From Calamus simplicifolius (taxonomy: Eukaryota > Streptophyta > Magnoliopsida > Arecales > Arecaceae), in NCBI GenBank assembly GCA_900491605.1, contig UESW01004010.1, positions 660,965 to 724,964 on the forward strand: DNA of 64,000 nt, written 5' to 3'. A program made the translations under genes and the position numbers. The notes beneath the pieces are model-generated. The model had not been told where the DNA came from, did not search any database, and saw nothing but the letters and a program-made list of their open reading frames with translations. Positions within the stretch are counted from its first letter, which is position 1, and every line of letters begins with the position of its first letter. This document shows positions 11,052 through 23,565 of this stretch, piece by piece.

Positions 11052-12129
11052 TTTAAGACTCAAAATAGAAGTTACACTAACCACAATGAAATAAAAATTA
11101 TATAGACTTGAGATAATGTAATGATATGGTTTGAAAGCCTATTTTAGCCCAGCAATATTTTTAAAGGTAAAACTGAGTTTACTGTACAAATTAGGCTATG
11201 AAATTCTCTAGTCAATACATATGGTTTTAAGGTTATTACATAGGCTTATAAAATCCCTTCCCAAGTGCTGGAAGCATCCAGGACTCGAACACTCCATTAC
11301 TTCCATCCTGAAATTAAAGTTTCAGTACTGATTGTACCAACCATGGCGCCTGCATAAGAGTGAACAAATTTAGACATTTAGATAGGTAAGTTTAACAAAG
11401 GATTATAGGCCAACATTTTTATGCCTTAACACTATCAAACAACAAAAGGCAATAAAGAGTAAGGTGATTCCAAAGACATCTACTACATTGTGATACTATA
11501 TATGTCCAAATAAAAACTACAATAACAATAAAACTGCTCTCATAGGTACATTATTTTGCATGCAATATTATAACTCAAAATTTATTGTCTTTTAATATGA
11601 CTTTCATTTCAATTCATGATTTAGGAAACAATACATTTCAGCATCAAACATTGTCTCTTTAAAATCTTACCCAAGAATCAGGCAACATTGGAGGAACAAT
11701 CCTTGCAATGTAAGTTTAAACATCATCAGGACAAATTGGCCTAGAAAAACAACTGGCCTAGAAAAACTTAACTATTATCAAAAACAACTGGCCTAGAAAA
11801 ACTAAGTTGATGCTCCTTACTCAACAAACGCAGTTGAACCTCTATATATCTAGGTAAGCCTACTTGTCTTCTTTCTTTCTAGGACAAACTTTTGGAGTTA
11901 CCATAAGCTTTTTCAAATGGTGTACAACTGGTCCATGTTCATTAAGGTCTTGCCCTCCTCTTCATGGACCATTGAACACATGCATGGGTTCCTTGGACAG
12001 TATTGCATGTGCCCAAATTGACCAACCGATCCTCAAATCACTTCCTCCGCAGTTAGTACATTGTCTCAATTTGTAGCAGAGCGAGGCACGAGGCTGGCCA
12101 TCACACTGACACATCACAGATGCACATGT
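11052..12129. other. Unassigned DNA left of the large CACTA element
   Basis: AT-rich sequence with a short local repeat (AACTGGCCTAGAAAAAC near 11750 and 11785). The last 3 bases, TGT (12127-12129), are the target duplication of the CACTA element. A Cys-containing minus-strand frame at 11962-12255 runs across the element boundary and is not convincing as a gene. Confidence 0.5.
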
Positions 12130-12225
12130 CACTACTTTAAAATTTAAATATAGCAACCCTTTTTTGCCGATGCTTGGAGATAGCGTGGGGAATTTAGTAA
12201 GCCTGCCGATGCTTTTTAAAGCATC
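12130..12225 (+). repeat. Left terminal and subterminal repeats of the large CACTA
   Basis: Terminal CACTAC followed by only two readable subterminal units (GCCGATGCTTGGAGATAGCG and CCGATGCTTTTTAAAGCATC). The right end has about ten units, so this end is eroded or naturally short. Confidence 0.8.
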
Positions 12226-12239
12226 GGAACGATTTACCC

Positions 12240-12294
12240 TAATTAAACTAGTCACGCCCCCCCCTCTCTCTCTCTCTTGGGATTTATCCTCCCG

Positions 12295-12329
<35 letters not shown>

Positions 12330-12930
12330 GATTTATCCTCCCCCCCCCCCCCTCGCCACTAGAGCCCTAGCCTCAGGATTTACCCTAATTCCAACCGCCT
12401 CCCCACCAGAGCCCTAGTCCCCCTCAGGATTTACCCTAATTCCAACGAGTCACGAACCCCCGCAGCCCCTCTCCCCCCTCCTCCCCACCAGAGCCCTAGC
12501 CCGAGAGCCTCCCCACTCGCCGCCCGATTTACCCTAATTCCAACTAGTCACAGAACCCACGTAGCCCCCCTCCCCCCCTCCTCCCACCAGAGCCCTAGCC
12601 CGAGAGCCTCCCCACTCGCTGCCCCCCTCCTCCCCACCAGAGCCCTAGCCCGAGAGCCTCCCCCTTCCGATACCCAACCCTTCTCTCTTTCCACGATTAA
12701 CTCTAACCCGATCTTCGACGACTCCTTATCTTTGACTCCCTCTCTCTGTCGATTTCTTGGAAGCACCGCGCCTGGGTCTCATCGAAACCGATTTCGGCCG
12801 TCTCTCAAATCCCCCCGTCATTCATCGACTTGCTTTGAGATCTCGGGGGTTCGAGAGAGAGAGCTGGACGTCGATCGCAGCGAGGGGAGGACACTCTATT
12901 TGTTTGACTGGTAAGGCCTCTTGTGGATGA
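12240..12930 (+). other. Pyrimidine-rich leader with tandem blocks
   Basis: Contains (CT)n tracts (12262-12325), a repeated GATTTACCCTAATTCCAAC phrase (about 12379, 12428 and 12527) and two to three copies of a block including CACCAGAGCCCTAGCCCGAG (12485-12660). The end of the region, TTTGACTGGTAAGGCCTCTT (12901-12920), recurs at about 13083-13102 and looks like a duplicated splice donor. The composition resembles a 5' untranslated leader of a transcribed CACTA. No protein is proposed. Confidence 0.5.
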
Positions 12931-15900
12931 TTATATTATAGTCGTAATATTTCACACCACGTTGATTTAGATGCATCTTGTTACTTGTTACCCAAGCTCT
13001 TTGTATTTTTGTTGTGCATTTCAGTAGCATCTAAGTTTTAACATACATCGGAGCTGACAACCGCATCGAGGAGCGGCTTTGTTTGACTGGTAAGGCCTCT
13101 TGTGGGAATGTAACAGGATTTAAAAAAATAGTAACAATGATGGCTTTGTCTTCTTCTTAGGGCTTGTTTGTGTTATCTGGAGTATATTGGGGGTACTTAG
13201 GCTCTGTTTCACAACAGATTCGAGCATGCTTCTTGTTCTTCTATCGTATTTTATTTCATATTTGAGTATTGATTTTTACTGTGGATCTAATCGAAGAAAA
13301 GGATTTTGAAGATCTCATCTATTTCCCTTAGAAGGTTTGAAATCTTTCAATTGAAATTGTTAACTATGTATTCTCTTGTTAAGTGTGTAGTGCAATCATT
13401 TACTGTCATGGATCTTGGATGGCTTCAAGCTGAATATGATGTCAAGGTCACCTGATAATTAGCTAATATGTTGTTCAATTTTTGGCATAGAGATATCACC
13501 CTTTTCCTGCTTAGTTTGCCGTGGAATTTTTTTCCTTGTACATGGTTGCCTGTTATAAGTTGAGCTATTTTTGTTCATTTTTCCTATCCAATCACATCGA
13601 TTCCAAAGTTATAATTGGATATGTATTGCAAATGATAATATTGAGGGTCTACAGAAGGTCAGGAAGAGGGAGTACTTTGATGGATTCCTGTGGTATTGCT
13701 TTGGTATGTCACTGCAATACCATCATTGTTGAGTTGTTGTTTCATGTTGAAGACCACAGGATTTTGTTTTTGCTTGGGAATTTTGGTGTTCCTCAGTATT
13801 TAGTTTTGATAATTGTGCATCCTTGGATATTTTATTTCGCTCCTGGTATCTTTGTATATTTATGTAATACTATGTGCGCATGAATGCTTATGCAAATTCT
13901 TACTCTTGTTTATGTGGAGATGCTTAATAGATGTTCCATTTTTATTACTCCATTTAGCCTTGTTTCATGTTGGTACCATTTTAATCTTCAGGCTGGCACT
14001 ATATCATGCCTTCATTGGATCTTAGAATATAAATTGCCTTTTGCAATCACTTGATTTAATCAATGAATTCTTCATATTGCTATTCCAGAGGAGTTGGTGT
14101 TAGTAACAATGAGATTACTTGTGTTGCTTTCTTTTATATCAAGTTTCATTCTTTCTATTACTTTTGTTGTTTTCTTTAATATCAAGGTGCATTGTTGCTT
14201 TTACATTGTCTGGAAACTTCATGAGCCTACATCCGATCCACATTGATCTTCACTGTTGAGCTGCAATAACGTTTATTTTCATCCCATTTCTTAGATTTAT
14301 TCTCATTCTAGATAAACCAATAAACTGAGGTAGCTTCTAAATGTAAGCTGGCAAGTGAAGCACCTTTCAAGCTTCAATCTACTTGCCTCCTTCATTGAAT
14401 CTCCAGGCTTTTCGTTACCTTTCAGATGGTTATGTTGGGGTCCCTTAATTTATACTGAGAGACATTTCTCCATCTTAGTGTAGATCCAAACCCCTTTACT
14501 CCGAGCTGAGGCACATGAGCCTAAGATGAATGCTAGTCTCATGCCATTACTATATTTCGTGGCTGCCACCTTTTGACAACCATTTGATGTCCATTATTTG
14601 TGACATTATGCTCAGAGAGGTCACCAGAATTGAGGAAGAATGCCGTCCCTGACCCAATCCTTTATTAGAGTTTTTTTTTTCAAATTGAGGAAGAATTTTT
14701 TTTCTTTCTTTCTTGATACTTCTCTTAGTTCGATCACTTCCGAATGCGCCATCTGTAACCATTGCTGCCCTCTGATCAACGGTCTCTTCTCTTTCATCCA
14801 AAAGCAATAGGCCTGATAGTCCCTTGCCACCATGAACAATTTGCCTGAATTCTTCTGATTGATTTGAGATACAGGGACTCAACTTATCCTTAATTCCGCA
14901 GGCTTTTCCTAGCCAAGCGGTTTGCGAAGCAAAGTTTGCCCCCGTTAGGCATTCTAGGGATGTGCCCGAATAAACTTAATTATCTTGGAATGGTTTGAGG
15001 CCCATTGACTATAACAACTAAAAATTCATAAGAGGCATCAAAATGGCCAGTCAACATAGTCTACTAGAATGAATCACTTGGGTCCAGGCTGATTGCATCC
15101 CTCAATCTTGGTAAAAATCTCATGGTTGCTATCGAGGATTTAAATATGCCGTCAACTTAAACTGAGCCTGCCTGGAATAAAATAGTCTGTTGAATTGAGC
15201 TAGACAGACTCTTATTGATTACTGAGAGACCTTCATGTATTGATTGCAAGATCTTCTTCCACTCTAATAACTATTATTACTGTTCCCTAAGCATAATCTA
15301 AACCCAGAGGAATTGATCATTTTTGCTGCCTTTCAGTAGCAACTCTTCTCAGCATGTCCCTGATTACGGCACAATACATGTGTTAGATTCTTCAATATTG
15401 CAGGATCATAACTTCCCTTGTAATTGGAAATAAATAAATAACAGAGTTATTTTGCACAAATAAAAAGGATTGGTATCACTAACAATTGCTCGGAAGGCAA
15501 CTTGAAGAACTACTTGAAATCCCCTCTGTGGTGAGACTGTAAGAGAGCTGGGAGTAGAATAATAATAATGGTCGTAGTAGTAGTTGAGATGATGACTAGA
15601 ATGATTAAGTGATAATAATAGCAGTAGTAATAATAATAGTAGTAATAATAATAATAAAGTGGTTTCCCATTCTTAAATTGAAATGTTTTAGCATGCCTAG
15701 ACCTGTTGAGGGTTGACTTACTATATAAATTATAACAAGATGGTATGATTACATTTATGTTATCATACATGATGCTTGTCACCAGGTTCTTAATATATGG
15801 TGGTCTACTGGTCTTATTGAGTTAATCGAGAATCAAACGTTTAGTTGTATATTAGTTGCTCTGACTTGCCTTTGGATGTTTAAGGAGGCTGTTGTTTATT

Positions 15901-16960
15901 TTGGGAAAAGATGGTTATTTTTTGTTCTGGAATGAGTTTTAGAGGTTTCATATCTAGTATAAAACATGATATTGAGTGAAACTATTGTTGCAATCACAAA
16001 GGAAAGAAAGAGTGAAACTATTGGTAGAACATGCTTTGTCTGGTGTATGCATCCTTGAACTAAGAAGGGTTTTCCAAATAAGTTGGTAAAGTCTTGGAGC
16101 TAGGTACTTGGAACCAGAAGTGGTTCTCTCTAATACATGGACTAGAAACAGAAGCTACATATCAGGGCAGTATCTTAGAAAGTCTTGCTGGAATGCATTT
16201 GGTTTTTAAAAGTAGAAAGACAAGAGATGACAGGATACCATTACAACATCATTATGTCAATTGACCTTAAAGATCTGACCACTGTTGTCCTTCAGGAATA
16301 TTATCTTTGGAGATTCAGGTAATATTTTATTCATTTGTTGGTCGCTTGCCTTTCAAAAACAATGATGTCATGAAGATGTTCCATATCTTGGTACTACCAG
16401 TTTTGGTTGACTAGCTTATTCTTTTCCTCCTCCTCCTGGTTTTTTCTTTAAGAAAAAGTCAGACAGTTGTCTAGCATTGTTAAATCAGTTGATCATCTAT
16501 ACATTATTCATTTCCAGTCTGTTGGCATTCAATGCTGCCATTTCTAACCTTTTTTTTCCCTGCATTCCACTTCAGGTGTTTTTGACAGCATCTTCTTTTG
16601 CTCTTGGGCTAGGAGAAGTGCAACACTTGATTCCTTGATTAAAATTAAAATTACCATTAACTGAGGGGAATCAATTATGTAAAATTACCATTAACTGATG
16701 GCAAGTATCTAATGAGGTATAGCTAAGATTAGTATTGTTATCGTGCCTTGTTAATTGTCAAATAAAAATTTATGCTACCTTTTTGATTTTTATAAAAACA
16801 TTTTGCAGACTATGCCAATATTGTGAACAATATAGTTCCTTTTATCACATTACTATTTATTTTGACATATGCCTACTACTAAATGTTGAACACTTATGAT
16901 GATGAAATACGTGCAGGATATTGGATAAAAGTTGGTTGTTTATCGATCATTTATCCTAAA
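12931..16960. other. Non-coding interior of the large CACTA
   Basis: About 4 kb of AT-rich DNA between leader and transposase, probably intronic or promoter sequence. It contains a degenerate trinucleotide microsatellite at 15558-15657 (ATA/GTA units). A 110-residue minus-strand frame at 14550-14882 has no recognised domain. A captured gene piece cannot be excluded, but none was identified. Confidence 0.45.
15558..15657 (+). repeat. Imperfect (AAT/AGT)n microsatellite
   Basis: Repeated AATAATAAT, GTAGTAGTAG and AATAATAGTAGTAATAAT units over about 100 bp. Confidence 0.85.
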
Positions 16961-19900
16961 ATGGATAAAAGTTGGATAAATAAACCAAAAATACCAAAGA
17001 ATATTTAGATGGAGTTCGTGATTTCATTAAATTTGGTATGGATAAAAGTAGTTTGAATGGAAAGATCTCATGTCCGTGTCGGCGATGTGTTAACAGTTCT
17101 TATCTAGATCCACAAACCATTGAAGAACATTTGATATGGAATGGTTTTGCTAGAGGTTATACTCGGTGGGTTTTTCATGGAGAATGTATGTTGCCAATAT
17201 TAAGTAATCAACCCTCCTCGTCTGATATTGGATCTGGTAATATGAAAGATAACCTTGTAGGAGATGATATGACAGGTTTGATCACAGATGCTTTTCGATA
17301 TGGTGTTCAAAACTTTAGAGGTTCATCTAATATACATGAAAGGGTGGAATATGTGATGGTTCTACATTTATGGAACAAACATTTGTTGAGGAGCAGATGC
17401 AATCATCAACTACTGAGTCAGCTTGGTATCATAATTTAATTAAAGACGCAGATGAACAATTATATCCGGGTTGTTTAAAATTTTCTAAGATCTCTTTTCT
17501 TATACATTTATTTCATATAAAATATATGAATGGATGGTCAGAAAGAGTTTTACCATGCTCCTCAAATTACTAAAGGATGCATTTCCAGAAGGCTCTGGTT
17601 TACCATCCTCTTATTATGAAGCAAAGAAAGTTGTTAACAAATTGGATCTTGGATATCAAAAGATCCATAGTTGTCCGAAAGACTGTATGTTATATCATGG
17701 TGAAAATGCTGATCGAGAGTCATGTAATGTTTGTGGATCTTCACGATGGACAACTCATGAAGAGGATGAGGATGATGTAACGAACAAAAAAAAAAATCGC
17801 AAAGGTATTGCGTTACTTTCCTCTAATTCCTCGATTGAAAAGGCTATATTCATCCTCGAAAATAGCTTCATTAATGAGATGGCATGATGAAGGGCGTACG
17901 AAGGATGGAATGTTGAGACATCCAGCAGATAGTCTAGCATGGAAAGCATTTGATACTAGGCATTCTGATTTTGCCTCTGATATTCGTAATGTTCGGTTGG
18001 GTTTAGCTTCAGATGGCTTCAATCCTTTTGGACTCTAAATTCTACATATAGCACTTGGCCAGTTGTTCTAATACCATACAATTTGCCACCATGGTTGTGC
18101 ATGAAACAATCCTCACTTATCTTGTCAATGGTTATTCCAGGTGATAAGGGTCCAGGAAATGATATTGATATTTTTCTACAACCTTTAATAGAGGAATTGA
18201 AACAGTTATGGGAAGGTGTCGATGCAATTGATGCTTCAAATGGTGAAACATTTAAACTACGGGCAGCTTTGTTGTGGACTATTAATGATTTTCTAGCATA
18301 TGCCAATTTATCTGGCTGGAGTACAAAGGGAAGGGTTGCATGTCCTTGTTGTGCAGATTCGACACATTCAATTTGGTTAAAATATGGAGAAAATTTTGTT
18401 ATATGGGTCATCGTCGATGGTTAGAACCAAATCATCCGTTTCGTTTTCAGAAAGATTTATTTGATGGTACCATAGAATTGGGATGTGCACCAATTCCACC
18501 TTCTGGAACTAATGTTCGTATACAAATGGATTCCATTAATTACATATATGGTAAATTCTCAAAGTCTTCTACAAAAAGAGGAAGGAATGATCAAGAAGGA
18601 TTGTCAAAAGAAGTGACTATTAGTAATATGGATGCACAAGTATTTGAAGATTCAGATAATTTTTTTAAAAAGAAAATGAGGAAGATGTACAGATAACATG
18701 TACAAATCAGCCTAGCAAGCATTTATGGAAGAAAAGGAGTATCTTCTTTGACTTACCTTATTGGGAACATAATCTTATTCGGCATAATCTTGATGTCATG
18801 CACATAGAGAAGAATGTTTGTGATAATCTACTTGAACATTGTTGAATCTTGATGGAAAGACCAAAGATAACATGAAGGCACGATTGGATTTAAAAGAATT
18901 GGGTATCCGACCGGAGCTTCATCCCATTATGCTTGCTAATGATAGAACTTATTTGCCTCCTGCATCTTATACAATGTCTCCTCAAGAAAAAAATTATTTT
19001 CTTCAGTATTGAAAAATATTAAAGTACCTGATGGATATGCATCAAACATTTCAAGGTGTGTGCATCTTAAAGATATGAAAATTTCTAATCTCAAAAGTCA
19101 TGATGGTCACATATTGATGCAAGATATCTTGCCAATAGCTTCAAGATCATCAGTGCCTAAACAAGTTATTACAGTTATAATTCGGCTATCATCATTCTTT
19201 AAGGCATTATGTTCAAAAGTTATTGATCCTGGAGAGCTTGATCAGTTGGAGTCTGATGTTACTATTACACTTTGTCAGATGGAAAAGATTTTTCCTCCTG
19301 AATTTTTTACTATTATGATACATTTACTCATTCACTTAGCTTCGGAAGTTAAGCTTGGTGGACCGGTACATTATAGATGGATGTATCCTATTGAGAGGTA
19401 TGACATAGAGGCTGATGTATCCTACTGACCGATCCACTATAATTTTTAATAAAAGTAGCATCATAATTATGCTATATTAAAAATTAATTTATGTTGTAGG
19501 TACCTTGTGCGATTGAAAGATTATGTACGAAACAGAGCCTATCCAGAGGGTTCGATTGCAAAGGATATATTGCTGAAGAGTGTTTGACATTTTGTTCAAG
19601 ATATCTTCAAGATGTAGAGACAACATTTAATAGACCTCAACGGTATAGTGATTTCGTACATAACGCAGAATTGTATAAGTTTTCAACTGCAGGTAGAGTC
19701 TTGGAAAAAATTGAAACTATTGTATTGGATCCTAAATCAATGGCACAAGCACATCGTTATGTGTTACTCCATAGTGAAATAATATCTGACTATCGTAGGT
19801 CAGTATGATTTATTGCATTTCATATTTAAATATCATATCTTATTTTTTGTTCTAAATGAATAAAGTAAATTTTATGCAGCAAATTTTTAATGTCTCAACG

Positions 19901-20664
19901 ACAAGCTAATCATGGCACTCGACCTAATCCAAGGATTGAACAGCGATGGTTAGTCGAGTTATTTCCTAATGGCTTTCAAAATAGGTTTGACATATACTTA
20001 GAGAATATATGTATAGATTTAGTATCAAATAACCTATTAACATTCCTTTTTATTTTCTAGGTATCAATGATGATGGAGAGAAATTTTTCAGCTGAATTAA
20101 TAGCCTTGGCTCGAGGACCTAACAAAGTTGTCAATAGATATAATGGTTTCATAATCAATGGTTTTAAATTCCATACTAAAGATCGTGAGAAATTTAGAAG
20201 AACACAAATAGCGGTGTTATGGTGGAAGCAGATGGAAAAACTTATTATGGTGCACTAAAAGATATTTATGAGTTAGATTACTACAGAATCTTTAAAGTCA
20301 TATTATTTAGATGTGATTGGTAGATATAAACTCATCAAGGGGTTTGAAAAAGGATACAAATGGATTTACACTTGTAAATTTTACAAGGTTGATACATACT
20401 GGTGCCTTATTGAAGGATGATCCATTCATTTTTTCTTCTCAAGCTCGTCAAGTATTTTTTGTACAAGATGCAAAAGATAAAGATTGGGCTACTGTTATTA
20501 AAACAAAACCGAGGGACTTATATGATATGGGAAAGCAGTTGGAAGATGATGAAGATGATGACACTTATACGCATTCAATGCCATTCAATTTTGTACCGGT
20601 TGATGACATACATGCCACGGTATCCTTGGTTAGGACAGAATTTGAAGGAAATGATAATGCTTGA
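16961..20664 (+). pseudogene. CACTA TNPD-type transposase (Transpos_assoc, Transposase_21, DUF4218, DUF4216), decayed
   Basis: Catalytic transposase of En/Spm-type elements. The ancestral start is the ATG at 16961 (MDKSWINKPKIPK); a one-base loss near 17000 shifts it out of frame with EYLDGVRDFIKFG and the Transpos_assoc finger (ISCPCRRCVNSSYLD, about 17068-17112). Further pieces follow in changing frames. YHNLIKDADEQLYPGC and LPSSYYEAKKVVNKLDLGY (17430-17650) come first, then MRWHDEGRTKDGMLRHPAD (about 17876). Transposase_21 continues with FLQPLIEELKQLWEGVDA (about 18170) and HNLDVMHIEKNVCDNLL (about 18785-18835). The DUF4218 part spans 19090-19770 with an intron at about 19397-19500, and a DUF4216-like end (20060-20664) reaches a DDEDDDTY-rich tail. 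At least six frameshifts or stops make it inactive. Confidence 0.9.
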
Positions 20665-22213
20665 TTCTTATTGTTGGTATTAAATTTTGTACTATAGTGG
20701 ACTTTCTTAGAAATTTTGTGATGCACCTCGGCCGTACTCTCAATATCCAGATTTCTTCTGGCTTATAAAAACTCTTTTGTTTCAGCCTTCTTTCTACCTG
20801 TCTGGATTTACTTTGAATATTGTGGTTTGAGGGTTCGGTTTTGTTCTGTTCTCTTCATTGGTTGGCAAGGGTTTCCATGTAAACTATATATATTTTCCTC
20901 CTTTCTAACTCTTGTAGTATCAGTCAACTTATTGAGGATGTTTCTAATATGCTAAGAAAGTTATGTTTTTTTTAGAAGAAAGATTTGGTTGTACAAGGAC
21001 TGCCCAATCTACATATGTTCCTCACCTTTGATCACAGTGCAATATATGAGACTCAATTGCTTTGGCTCTTAGAAGCGGTTGTTATATGCAGTCTGGGCAT
21101 AGTTCTGAGGAAAAAGGTAATCTGGCATTAATCTGTAGATAACATATTGGTTCTATCATGACAATTCCACTGCTAACCACTCTGTCTCTAAAAAACTGTA
21201 ATTTGCAGGATTAATGTACACATGTGAAAGAAATTTTAATTTGGCACATTGCAAGTGGTTCCAAGAAAGAACGCTATGATAAAGGAACATAGAATATCTT
21301 ACCAATGCATCATCTTTTCAAGTAAACATGAAATACCATTTACATTCTTCCCTCTCTGTGTGGAACTTCTTTAGTTCTAGAAAGTCCTTGTAGGTCAGCT
21401 TTTTAGTTGCAAACATAACCAATAGTTAAGTTGGTTTAATGGTTTATGATTGCTACTTTGTGTGTTTCTTTGTACTGTCTCATAGAGAGTTGACATGACA
21501 TTGATGGTGGATCACTGAATGCTAATAAAATCTGTTGGATCATACCTTGATTAATATGATTCAATTTATACAGTTTCGATAAGGCCTTGCTTGCTAAGGT
21601 TAATTTCCTTTGGTTGGGTATTTTTGATTGAACTCTTTTCATTTGTATGGTATAACAATGTTGTAATGGATTGAGACAAGATTCAAGCAAAAAATTGAAT
21701 TTGAGATGGTACTCTCCTTATATATTTGATAATAAACACTTGTAGTGTTGCAAGTTTCCATCAACTATGGTTTAAATAAAGGATAAATATAATGCATCAA
21801 CAAATAGAGATTATTTTTAAATAATTAAGCATTTGTCTCAACAACTTTTGTTTTTAGATTGGTAACACAGATTGACTCTTTCTTTCTCAAATATCTTGAT
21901 CTCTCATAAGTTGTGAGAAGAAATGGTGCTTCTATAAGATTCATTTATTTATTTGGTCTTGTTTTCTCAAGTTGTACCTATCATTTCAACACTTCTTTTT
22001 TTTCTTTTGAAGGATGGTATAAGCATGATTGGTAAGTTTCATTCCAGAATTAAACTTTGTTTGGTGAATGGACTTAGATTCTTCCGTTAGTAAGCATTTA
22101 TGAACATTCATCTTCATGAGATTCATATTTCCAATGAGATGTCTTTGATGCAACTTTCTCACAATCCTATATACTGTTGATTTTTTCTACTAACATTCCA
22201 TTTCTTCCATTAG
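20665..22213. other. Spacer between TNPD and TNPA-like genes, first part
   Basis: AT-rich, non-coding as far as can be seen. It may be intron sequence brought in with the RAB exon that follows, because the exon is preceded by a proper acceptor (TTTCTTCCATTAG, 22201-22213). Confidence 0.45.
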
Positions 22214-22282
22214 GTGTTGATTTTAAGGTAAAGATTGTTGACATTAGGGGGAAAAGATTGAAGCTTGCAATCTGGGATACAG
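22214..22282 (+). pseudogene. Captured single exon of a RAB GTPase (RABC/RAB18-like)
   Basis: A 69-bp exon between a clean acceptor (..CCATTAG) and donor (GTACGT) encodes VDFKVKIVDIRGKRLKLAIW followed by DT. This is the effector/switch region of RAB small GTPases, ending in the WDTAG (G3) motif. The KRLKLxIWDT wording is closest to the RABC/RAB18 group. RABs direct vesicle traffic. No upstream exon (P-loop GxxxxGKS) or downstream exon (NKxD) was found nearby, so only one exon with its intron flanks was acquired. It sits inside the CACTA element, in the same orientation as its genes. RAB family is well supported; the subgroup is inferred. Confidence 0.8.
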
Positions 22283-23166
22283 GTACGTATTTTCTCATTT
22301 TTGTTTGAGAAATTAAATGTTGAAATTAGCAAGTATCCCATTTCAACATTTAATACAGGTACGTATCTTCTTTCCTAAAACATTGGCAAGTATCCCATTT
22401 CCTGCCCTTATCAAGACCAAACTAGATCTTTGTTGCATTTTTCCCTACCAAGTCTATCAGCTTATAATCTCTTCCTCAATCAGCTTGCCTTTATTGCTCA
22501 GCAGTTACAGATATATGGGTTAGAACTTGGTCTCCTGGAGAAGATAGTAATGCAATCATGTTCTATCATATGGAAGCAAAGCTCTTAGGAAGATACTTGT
22601 TTTCTTGAGCTATTGTTAACAATACTTGCTAGTTTCATTTGTTCATCTAATTTAAGATTCCTTGTTGTATAACAAAATATCCTACAGCCCACAAAATAAA
22701 TTTCAAAGAGTCTGATAACCTTTGTCATTGTCTTGCTACCTCTAAACAACCAAATTATCAAAATTTTGGGACAAACATTCTATATCAAGACTTATGTCCA
22801 AGAGATACTGTGGCTCACATAGTTAGGAAACAACTTGACATAGGATCACTCTGCTTTTAGATCTTGACAGAAACAGAATTTTTATGTTACAGCCATATCA
22901 TATTGGTTCAGCGGAAGTGAATATGTTACTGTAGGCTAATGATTTCTTGACAGGCATCCATTCATAATACTTGTTACTGTATGCGGATGAATATGTTGAA
23001 AGACAAGTGATTGATAAATCTATGTGCATTTGAAAGCAAATATATTCACTACATTGATTAGTGGGAAACAAGTTAGGCTAACAAGTAAGCATTTCTAGTA
23101 ATTATTCAGTTAATTTAATATTTATTTTCACTAACTCTTATTCTGATGTAAATGATAGGTGACATT
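22283..23166. other. Spacer before the TNPA-like gene
   Basis: Begins with intron sequence of the captured RAB exon. A 76-bp-spaced duplication repeats ATACAGGTACGTAT (22277-22290 and 22353-22366), and GCAAGTATCCCATTTC occurs at about 22328 and 22385. No other coding sequence was recognised. Confidence 0.5.
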
Positions 23167-23565
23167 ATGCCGCACTCACGGACAGAGGCTCGTACTTCTG
23201 CTTCATCATAGCAGGTTCATGCTGGTTCTTTAGTACCGGACGTTGCGTTCAATCCTTCGGCACAACATTCTACAGCAGGTCCATCATCTTCTGGGCATCA
23301 TGATCCTATTATCGGTGTAGGAGGTCCATCTTCTGGGCATCATGATCCTATTGTCGGTGTAGGAGATGATGAGCTACACATTTAGGGTAATTTATTTTTT
23401 ATTTTGTTTGATAAAATATCTTTACACTTTTTACTATAGTTTACACATGCATATCTATTTTTATGCAGACGAATCTAGGAGGGTTACAGGCAGACGCGGA
23501 CCCATGTTAGTTCGGGATGTATGGCAGATGCGCGAGGGTGAGCAGATAGTGGTTAAGTGCAATCA

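Noticed and set aside
10491..11056. Target duplication for the TRIM
   Set aside because: The 5-bp flanks ACTTT and TTTAA do not match; the element is called on LTR, PBS and PPT only.
11962..12255. Minus-strand Cys-rich frame (CQCDGQPRASLCYKLRQCTNC), considered as a B-box-like finger
   Set aside because: Cys spacing does not fit a B-box, and the frame crosses the CACTA boundary at 12130.
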